18,911 nucleotides of DNA from Paracoccaceae bacterium (GTDB taxonomy: Bacteria > Pseudomonadota > Alphaproteobacteria > Rhodobacterales > Rhodobacteraceae). Location: contig JAFIEC010000296.1 in NCBI GenBank assembly GCA_020832725.1, positions 1 through 18,911 on the forward strand, in the 5' to 3' direction. Position numbers and translations under genes: made by a program. Below the pieces are notes generated by a model. The model did not search any database and was not told where the DNA came from. It saw only the letters and a program-made list of their open reading frames with translations. Positions 14,496 to 18,911 of this stretch are shown in pieces (position 1 is the first letter of the stretch; the number at the start of each line of letters is the position of its first letter).

Positions 14496-14510
14496 GCGCC
14501 GCGCTGCCGG

Positions 14511-15500
14511 TTACTGCATCGCGCGCGTCATGCGCTCGGTGTTCCAGTCGCGGGCCAGACGCGCGCGCTCGTAGACGGCATCTGCATGGGCGCGGAACGC
14601 CGACAGGTCGATCTCGTCCACCCGCATGTTCAGCTCGTTGGCCATGCGCTCGGCGACCACCTCCTCGTCGTTGACACGCCCGCTGTTGCCCAGCTCCGCC
14701 CCCTCGGCCGCGGCGCGGCGCAGCAGGTCCTGCTGATCGGCGCTCAGCCCGTCGAAGACGGGCTTGGAGATGGCATAGAAGACAGGCTGCACCATGTGAG
14801 CGGTCAGCACGATCTGCTCCGTCACCTCGTAGAAGCGGGCGGCATTGGTGATGGTGAGCGGGTTCTCCTGCCCGTCGACGCCGCCCGTCTGCAGGGCGAC
14901 ATAGATTTCGGGCATCGCCATGGGTGTGGGTTCGACGCCCAGCGTCTCGCCCAGCAACAGCCATTCCGGCGTGGCCGGCATGCGCAGCTTGATGCCCGCA
15001 AGATCCTCGGGCCCATTCACATCACGCGCGTTGCGCAGGTTCAGCGTGCGGGTGCCCAGATAGGCCACCGAGAGGATCTCGATATCCATCTGCTCGGCCA
15101 CCTCGGCCACCAGCTCCTCGCCCAGCGGGCCGGTCATCACAGACATCATGTGGTCGTAGTCGCGGAACAGGTAGGCGCGGTTCAGAAAGCCCCAGTCGGG
15201 CATCTGGGCGGCGACCTCGAAGGTGGTCATGATCGACATCTCGAGGTTGCCGCGCTGGATCGCGGGCACTTCGGTTCCCTGCCGGAACAGCGAGGAGGCG
15301 GGATAGACCTCCACGTTCAGGCCCATGTCGGCCTCGTTCACGATGGCGGCGAACCGCTCGGTTCCCTGGTTGAGGAAGTCGGGCGGCGGGCCCGCATGGG
15401 AGAAGCGGATGGTCTTGGTCTGCGCCTCCGCCATTCCGCCCGCCATCGCAAGTGCTGCGAGGGGGGCGGCAAGCAACGCGGTCCTTGTCAGATGTCTCAT
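14511..15500 (-). CDS. TRAP transporter periplasmic solute-binding protein (DctP family)
   Basis: 329 residues. A Sec signal peptide covers residues 1-26, with likely cleavage after MAEA. The mature protein starts with TKTIRFSHAGPPP, typical of DctP. GIKLRMPATPEW places Arg173 where the family's carboxylate-binding arginine lies, so the ligand is probably an organic acid. VALQTGGVDGQENP is the conserved hinge segment. AGGAGG sits eight bases before the ATG at 15500, which decides this start over an upstream in-frame one. It lies 44 bases after the FAH-family gene and is probably cotranscribed with it. Confidence 0.95.
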   Translation of the reverse strand: MRHLTRTALLAAPLAALAMAGGMAEAQTKTIRFSHAGPPPDFLNQGTERFAAIVNEADMGLNVEVYPASSLFRQGTEVPAIQRGNLEMSIMTTFEVAAQMPDWGFLNRAYLFRDYDHMMSVMTGPLGEELVAEVAEQMDIEILSVAYLGTRTLNLRNARDVNGPEDLAGIKLRMPATPEWLLLGETLGVEPTPMAMPEIYVALQTGGVDGQENPLTITNAARFYEVTEQIVLTAHMVQPVFYAISKPVFDGLSADQQDLLRRAAAEGAELGNSGRVNDEEVVAERMANELNMRVDEIDLSAFRAHADAVYERARLARDWNTERMTRAMQ

Positions 15501-15544
15501 GGTCGTAACCTCCTGTCTTGCCGTCCGGGGTCCTGCCCGGGGGC

Positions 15545-16477
15545 TCATGCGGGCTCGTGGATGGTGACGGCGAGCGCGCCGATGCCGCCGATCTCGGCCT
15601 CGACCCGGTCGCCCACGGAGAGAAAGGTCTTCTTCGGCGCGCCGACACCGGCGGGCGTGCCCGTCAGCAGCACATCGCCCGGATCGAGCGTCATGATCCG
15701 CGACAGCGTCGCGATCTGCTCGGCCACCGAAAAGATCATGTCGGCGGTGGTGTCATCCTGCCTGATGTCGCCATTGACCTTCAGGCGCAGCGGCACCGCC
15801 TGCGGATCGCCCAGCGCGGCGGCGGGCACGAGGCGCGGGCCCAGCGGGCAGCAGCTGTCCTGCGCCTTCCCCGCGACCCAGTCCAGCTTGTAGAAGGTCT
15901 GGGGCGCCTGGTTGAGGTCGCGGGCGGAGAAATCGATCGCCACCGACCAGGCGGCGACATGGGACAGCGCCTCCTCCACCGGAACGGCGCGCGCGGTGCG
16001 GCCGATCACGGCGGCCAGCTCCACCTCCCAGTCGAGGGCGCCGGTGTCGAGCGGCATGCGCACCCCCTCTCCGGACCCGACCAGCGCATTGCGCGGCGGC
16101 TTGAAGAAGAAGAACAGCCGCTGGCCCTCCCGGGAGGTATCGGGCACCCCCATCTCCTCCAGGTGGCGGTAGTAATTGGCCCCCGCGCACAGCACCTTGC
16201 CCGGCCAGCGCAGGGGCGACAGGCGGGGCGCATCGGCGGGCAGGGCATCACGGGGCGAGACAGCCGCCGCAGCAGCATCGAGCAGGGGGGCCATGCGCTC
16301 CCAGTCCGGGAACAGGTCCACGACGCTGTCGATGGCGGGTCCGCCCGCGCGCGCAAGGCTAGGGGCGAGGCGGAACAGGCCCGCATCGGTCTCGAGGCAG
16401 GCCACGGCCTGTCCGTCATGAGAGATCGTGGCCAGCGCCCAGGCCGCATTCTCCGTCCAGTCGGAAAAGTTGTTCAA
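15545..16477 (-). CDS. Fumarylacetoacetate hydrolase (FAH) family protein
   Basis: 310 residues. The C-terminal two thirds are a FAH domain: KVLCAGANYYRHLEEMG near 94-110, the metal-binding DWEVELAAVIG with Glu151 and Glu153, AIDFSARDLN with Asp182, and DPGDVLLTGTPAGVGA near 265-280. Members are Mg/Mn-dependent and act on beta-diketo acids or related 2-oxo acids by C-C hydrolysis, hydration or decarboxylation; which applies here is unknown. The start is a TTG at 16477 with AGAGGGA ten bases ahead; no better in-frame start is seen. First gene of the FAH-dctPQM unit, divergent from a GntR regulator. It may act on the compound imported by the TRAP system. Confidence 0.92.
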   Translation of the reverse strand: MNNFSDWTENAAWALATISHDGQAVACLETDAGLFRLAPSLARAGGPAIDSVVDLFPDWERMAPLLDAAAAAVSPRDALPADAPRLSPLRWPGKVLCAGANYYRHLEEMGVPDTSREGQRLFFFFKPPRNALVGSGEGVRMPLDTGALDWEVELAAVIGRTARAVPVEEALSHVAAWSVAIDFSARDLNQAPQTFYKLDWVAGKAQDSCCPLGPRLVPAAALGDPQAVPLRLKVNGDIRQDDTTADMIFSVAEQIATLSRIMTLDPGDVLLTGTPAGVGAPKKTFLSVGDRVEAEIGGIGALAVTIHEPA

Positions 16478-16493
16478 TTCTGTGCATTCCCTC

Positions 16494-16545
16494 TTGAGTC
16501 CCGATCAGGATGATTTTATGAAATCGTCCTGTCAACATGAAATCG
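16494..16545. promoter_or_regulatory. Divergent promoter region with a GntR-type operator dyad
   Basis: CAGGATGATTT-TATG-AAATCGTCCTG (16506-16531) is an inverted repeat with 11-bp arms and one mismatch. ATGAAATCG recurs at 16518-16526 and 16537-16545. For the GntR gene, TTGAGT (16494-16499) and TATGAA (16517-16522) with 17-bp spacing make a reasonable promoter, its -10 inside the dyad. For the FAH gene, TTGACA lies at 16535-16530 on the minus strand with a poor -10. Binding at the dyad would block both genes. Confidence 0.65.
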
Positions 16546-16567
16546 AATTCAGATCATAGCCCGCGCC

Positions 16568-17287
16568 ATGACACCCGACCTCGCCCCGCCGCCAACCAAT
16601 GCCGCCGCCCGGACAGCCTATGACACCCTGCGCGGGGCCATCCTCTATGGCGCGCTGATGCCCGGCGACCGGCTGGTCGCGGCCGATCTGCGGGCCCGCT
16701 ACGGGCTGGGCCTGACCCCGATTCGCGAGGCGCTGACCCGGCTGGCGGGCGAGGGGTTGGCGGAGGGGGCGGCCCATCAGGGGCTGCGGGTTCGGGGCCT
16801 CGACCGGGCCGAGCTGGCCGATCTGATGGACACCCGCGCCCGTATCGAGAGGATGGCGATCACCGGGGCCATCGCTGCCGGCGATGCCGAATGGGAAGCC
16901 GAGATCGTGGCGGCGGCGCATCTGCTGGCGCTGACCCCCCTGCCGGAGCCGGGCGACGACGGCACCGCCTCGCGGCTGTGGGAGGAGCGCCACCGCGCCT
17001 TTCACTTCGCGCTGGTGCGCGCCTGTCCCTCGCCCTGGCTTCTGCGGCTGTGGAACATGCTCGCCGATCATTCCGAGCGCTATCGCAAGCTGCGCCTGCT
17101 TCATCATGCCGAACCCTTGGCCGAGGTGCGCGATGTCGTGGGCGAGCATGCCGAGATCGTGGAGGCGGTTCTTGCCCGCGAGGCGGAGCGTGCGGCGGAC
17201 CTGCTCGACGATCACCTCGCCGCGACCCGCCGCAGCGCGGACAGGCTGCTGGCGCGGCTGGAAAACGGCGGAACAGCGGGCGGCTGA
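16568..17287 (+). CDS. GntR-family (FadR subgroup, FCD domain) transcriptional regulator
   Basis: 239 residues. The N-terminal winged helix-turn-helix covers about 12-78 (TAYDTLRGAILYGALMPGD, then GLGLTPIREALTRLAGEGL). The C-terminal FCD domain from about 82 has the histidines expected to bind a metal and effector: His146 in RHRAFHFAL, His168 in DHSERYRKL, and His194 in EHAEIVEAV. The gene is divergent from the FAH-TRAP genes and a strong dyad lies in the shared promoter region, so it is most likely their repressor and its own, released by the imported acid or its product. No clear Shine-Dalgarno sequence precedes the ATG. Its stop is six bases from the stop of the converging DUF1643 gene. 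Confidence 0.93.
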   Translation: MTPDLAPPPTNAAARTAYDTLRGAILYGALMPGDRLVAADLRARYGLGLTPIREALTRLAGEGLAEGAAHQGLRVRGLDRAELADLMDTRARIERMAITGAIAAGDAEWEAEIVAAAHLLALTPLPEPGDDGTASRLWEERHRAFHFALVRACPSPWLLRLWNMLADHSERYRKLRLLHHAEPLAEVRDVVGEHAEIVEAVLAREAERAADLLDDHLAATRRSADRLLARLENGGTAGG

Positions 17288-17293
17288 CGCGCC

Positions 17294-17833
17294 TCAGCCC
17301 GGGCCCGTCAGCCACGGGCGGGGCGGCTCGGCATAGCGCACATAGAGGGGGTGGCGCGGATGCCCGCCCGCCGTCAGCCCCAGATGATGCAGGGATGCGC
17401 CGCGCGCCCGCAACAGCGCCTCGACTGCGGCACCCCGCCCCAGATGCGCCCCGTGGGTGCCCCAGGCGCAGACGACCAGCCCGCCCCATTCCGCGCCCCA
17501 TGCCACGCTTTGCACAAGGGCTGCATCGTTCCACGGCCCGACCGGGTCGGGGGCTGCGCGCATCACGCGGGGGTCGGTGGCGCGCAGGGCAAAGATGTTG
17601 CACACCCGAAAGCCCCCCAGCCCCAGCGCCCGGGCCCGGCGCTCGCAGCGTTCCACGGTGGGGTCGTTCTGGGCTTCGGTGGCGGTAGAGGGGTTGAGCA
17701 TCACGAACAGCGCCCGCGCGCCCGCGCCCCAGACCCGGGTCAGCAGGTAGCGATAGCGCTCGCAGGGGGAATAGACGGCCGCGCTCTCGGCATCGCCCTT
17801 GAGGAAATGCCGCGTCACAAGGCCCGCGCTCAC
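17294..17833 (-). CDS. DUF1643 domain protein of unknown function
   Basis: 179 residues from a GTG at 17833. The DUF1643 hallmarks are clear: YSPCERYRYLLTRVW near 21-35, LFVMLNPSTATEAQNDPT at about 42-59, and FRVCNIFALRATDP near 75-88. No function is established for the family. The GTG overlaps the truB stop by four bases (GTGA), so translation is probably coupled to truB. An in-frame start further upstream would lie inside truB and is less likely. Nothing in the sequence links it to the catabolic genes. Confidence 0.9.
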   Translation of the reverse strand: MSAGLVTRHFLKGDAESAAVYSPCERYRYLLTRVWGAGARALFVMLNPSTATEAQNDPTVERCERRARALGLGGFRVCNIFALRATDPRVMRAAPDPVGPWNDAALVQSVAWGAEWGGLVVCAWGTHGAHLGRGAAVEALLRARGASLHHLGLTAGGHPRHPLYVRYAEPPRPWLTGPG

Positions 17834-18747
17834 GCCCCCGCCCCGAAAACCCGCACCGGATGCAGCTCGCCCGCCCGATAGGTGCCCACGGCCACGGCCC
17901 GGCCGCCAAAGCTGGCCCAAGCCTCGTCGCCGTATTCCGCATCAGAGGCGAGAACCATGCCGGGATTGCCGTTGCGCAGCCGTGCGGCACCCTCGGGCGT
18001 GGCGGGCAGTTCGGGCAGGTCGGACAGCCCCGCCTCCATCGGCAGCAGGCGTGCATCCAGCGCGGGCGTCCCGGCCTCCTGCCGCACCTGCTCCAGGCTC
18101 ACACCCCCCTCTGCCAGGTCGAACGGCCCCGACCACAGCCGCCGCAGCGCCGTGACATGGCCGAAACAGCCCAGCGCCCGGCCCAGATCGCGGGCGATGG
18201 CGCGCACATAGCCCCCCTTGCCGCAGACCATGTCGAGGACGACGTGATCGGCGTCGGGTCTCTCCACCAGTTCCAGCTCGTCCACCCAGAGCGGGCGCGC
18301 GGCCAGTGTCACCTCGGCACCGCCGCGGGCAAGGTCATAGGCCCGCGCGCCATCCACCTTCACCGCCGAGAATTGCGGCGGAACCTGCAGGATGTCGCCG
18401 CGAAACGCCGCCAGCGCCGCCCGGATCGCGTCATCGTCGGGCCGGACCGGAGAGGTCGCGATCACCGGACCCTCGGTATCGTCGGTTGTGGTGGCCTCGC
18501 CCAGCCGCATGGTGAAGCGGTAGCATTTCAGCGCGTCGGTCACATAGGGAATGGTCTTGGTCGCCTCGCCGAAGGCCACGGCCAGAAGCCCGGTCGCCAG
18601 CGGATCGAGCGTGCCGGCATGGCCCGCCTTGCGCGCATCCAGCGCCCGGCGCACGATGTTGACGACATCGGACGAGGTCACGCCCGCAGGCTTGTCCACG
18701 ACCAGCCAGCCGGTGATGTCGCGCCCCCGCTTGCGCGCCCGGCCCAT
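17830..18747 (-). CDS. truB: tRNA pseudouridine(55) synthase TruB
   Basis: 305 residues, normal bacterial length. It forms pseudouridine at position 55 in the T loop of tRNAs. GWLVVDKPAGVTSSDVV at 13-29 and KAGHAGTLDPLATGLL at 40-55 are family signatures; Asp48 is the catalytic aspartate, at the same number as in E. coli. KCYRFTMRLGEATTTDDTEG and the VRAIARDLG segment in the C-terminal half also fit. Its ATG shares one base with the rbfA stop, the common rbfA-truB arrangement. Confidence 0.97.
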   Translation of the reverse strand: MGRARKRGRDITGWLVVDKPAGVTSSDVVNIVRRALDARKAGHAGTLDPLATGLLAVAFGEATKTIPYVTDALKCYRFTMRLGEATTTDDTEGPVIATSPVRPDDDAIRAALAAFRGDILQVPPQFSAVKVDGARAYDLARGGAEVTLAARPLWVDELELVERPDADHVVLDMVCGKGGYVRAIARDLGRALGCFGHVTALRRLWSGPFDLAEGGVSLEQVRQEAGTPALDARLLPMEAGLSDLPELPATPEGAARLRNGNPGMVLASDAEYGDEAWASFGGRAVAVGTYRAGELHPVRVFGAGA

Positions 18748-18911
18748 CAGCCGCGCTCCTCGCCGGGGCCATCGGCCCCATCGTCAGCCCGTCCATCGGC
18801 CCCATCGTCCGCCGCGTCATCCCCGTCGGTTTCCGCGACAACGTCGCGCCGCACATTGTCCTGGGCGAACAGCCGCCGGGTCTCGTCCAGCCGGTCGAAG
18901 GTCTCGTCGAT
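18747..18911 (-). CDS. rbfA: Ribosome-binding factor A, C-terminal end (partial)
   Basis: The frame enters from the right edge and ends at 18747, giving the last 54 residues. The segment DETFDRLDETRRLFAQDNVRRDV is typical of the end of alphaproteobacterial RbfA, a 30S-subunit maturation factor. It is followed by a ~28-residue acidic, Asp/Gly/Ala-rich tail with a repeated DDGADG unit. The truB gene directly downstream supports the assignment. The 5' part lies outside the window. Confidence 0.82.
   Translation of the reverse strand: MDETFDRLDETRRLFAQDNVRRDVVAETDGDDAADDGADGRADDGADGPGEERG
18769..18809. repeat. 17-bp direct repeat in the rbfA tail
   Basis: CCATCGGCCCCATCGTC occurs at 18769-18785 and again at 18793-18809, a 24-base period that keeps the reading frame and encodes DDGADG twice. 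It indicates in-frame duplication in the RbfA tail. Confidence 0.8.

Noticed and set aside
14277..15893. A 538-codon plus-strand frame across dctP, dctQ and the FAH gene
   Set aside because: It spans several real minus-strand genes with recognisable products and shows no protein signature of its own.
15545..16477. FAH gene as fumarylpyruvate hydrolase of a gentisate pathway fed by a salicylyl-CoA hydroxylase
   Set aside because: No gentisate dioxygenase or maleylpyruvate isomerase is present in the window, and the gene belongs to a separate, oppositely oriented TRAP unit.

Overview
The window is high-GC, densely packed chromosomal DNA. It is most likely from an alphaproteobacterium of the Rhodobacteraceae type. 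That guess rests on overall gene content (rbfA-truB, TRAP transporters, an aryl-CoA catabolic operon), base composition and the compact ATGA-overlap operon style. No single marker in the window fixes the genus.

Left edge (1-2224): a 3'-truncated molybdate-binding protein gene (modA, minus strand); a ~300-base gene-free stretch; a tRNA-Ala(CGC) gene on the minus strand; and a LysR-family regulator on the minus strand with a textbook intrinsic terminator. The LysR gene is divergent from the main operon. The ~236 bp between them hold several short perfect dyads, a 14-bp direct repeat and a candidate promoter.

Centre (2225-11056): a nine-gene plus-strand operon, most genes overlapping by 1-4 bases. 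In order: a fused FAD monooxygenase/old-yellow-enzyme protein (2-aminobenzoyl-CoA monooxygenase/reductase type), a short-chain dehydrogenase, a MarR regulator, a crotonase, an acyl-CoA dehydrogenase, a benzoate/2-aminobenzoate-type CoA ligase, tryptophan 2,3-dioxygenase (kynA), a 4-hydroxybenzoyl-CoA-thioesterase-like protein and a RidA-family protein. The simplest reading is an aerobic CoA-dependent anthranilate route tied to tryptophan breakdown: tryptophan is oxidised by KynA, anthranilate arises through formamidase and kynureninase encoded elsewhere, the ligase makes 2-aminobenzoyl-CoA, the fusion enzyme dearomatises it, and the crotonase, dehydrogenases, RidA-like protein and thioesterase are candidates for the poorly known lower steps. 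The crotonase and the RidA-like protein both lack the canonical catalytic residues of their families, so their chemistry here is open. A very strong GC hairpin follows the operon.

Right part (11057-17287): a hexanucleotide repeat, an amidase-signature hydrolase on the plus strand, and converging on it a minus-strand cluster of FAH-family hydrolase, DctP, DctQ and DctM (a complete TRAP transporter). A divergent FCD-type GntR regulator lies beyond; a strong dyad in the 90-bp gap overlaps both promoters and is the likely operator. This looks like a self-contained uptake-and-hydrolysis module for an organic acid not identifiable from sequence.

Right edge (17294-18911): the housekeeping set rbfA (3' end only), truB and a DUF1643 gene, on the minus strand and translationally coupled.

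No mobile elements, CRISPR arrays or phage genes were seen.
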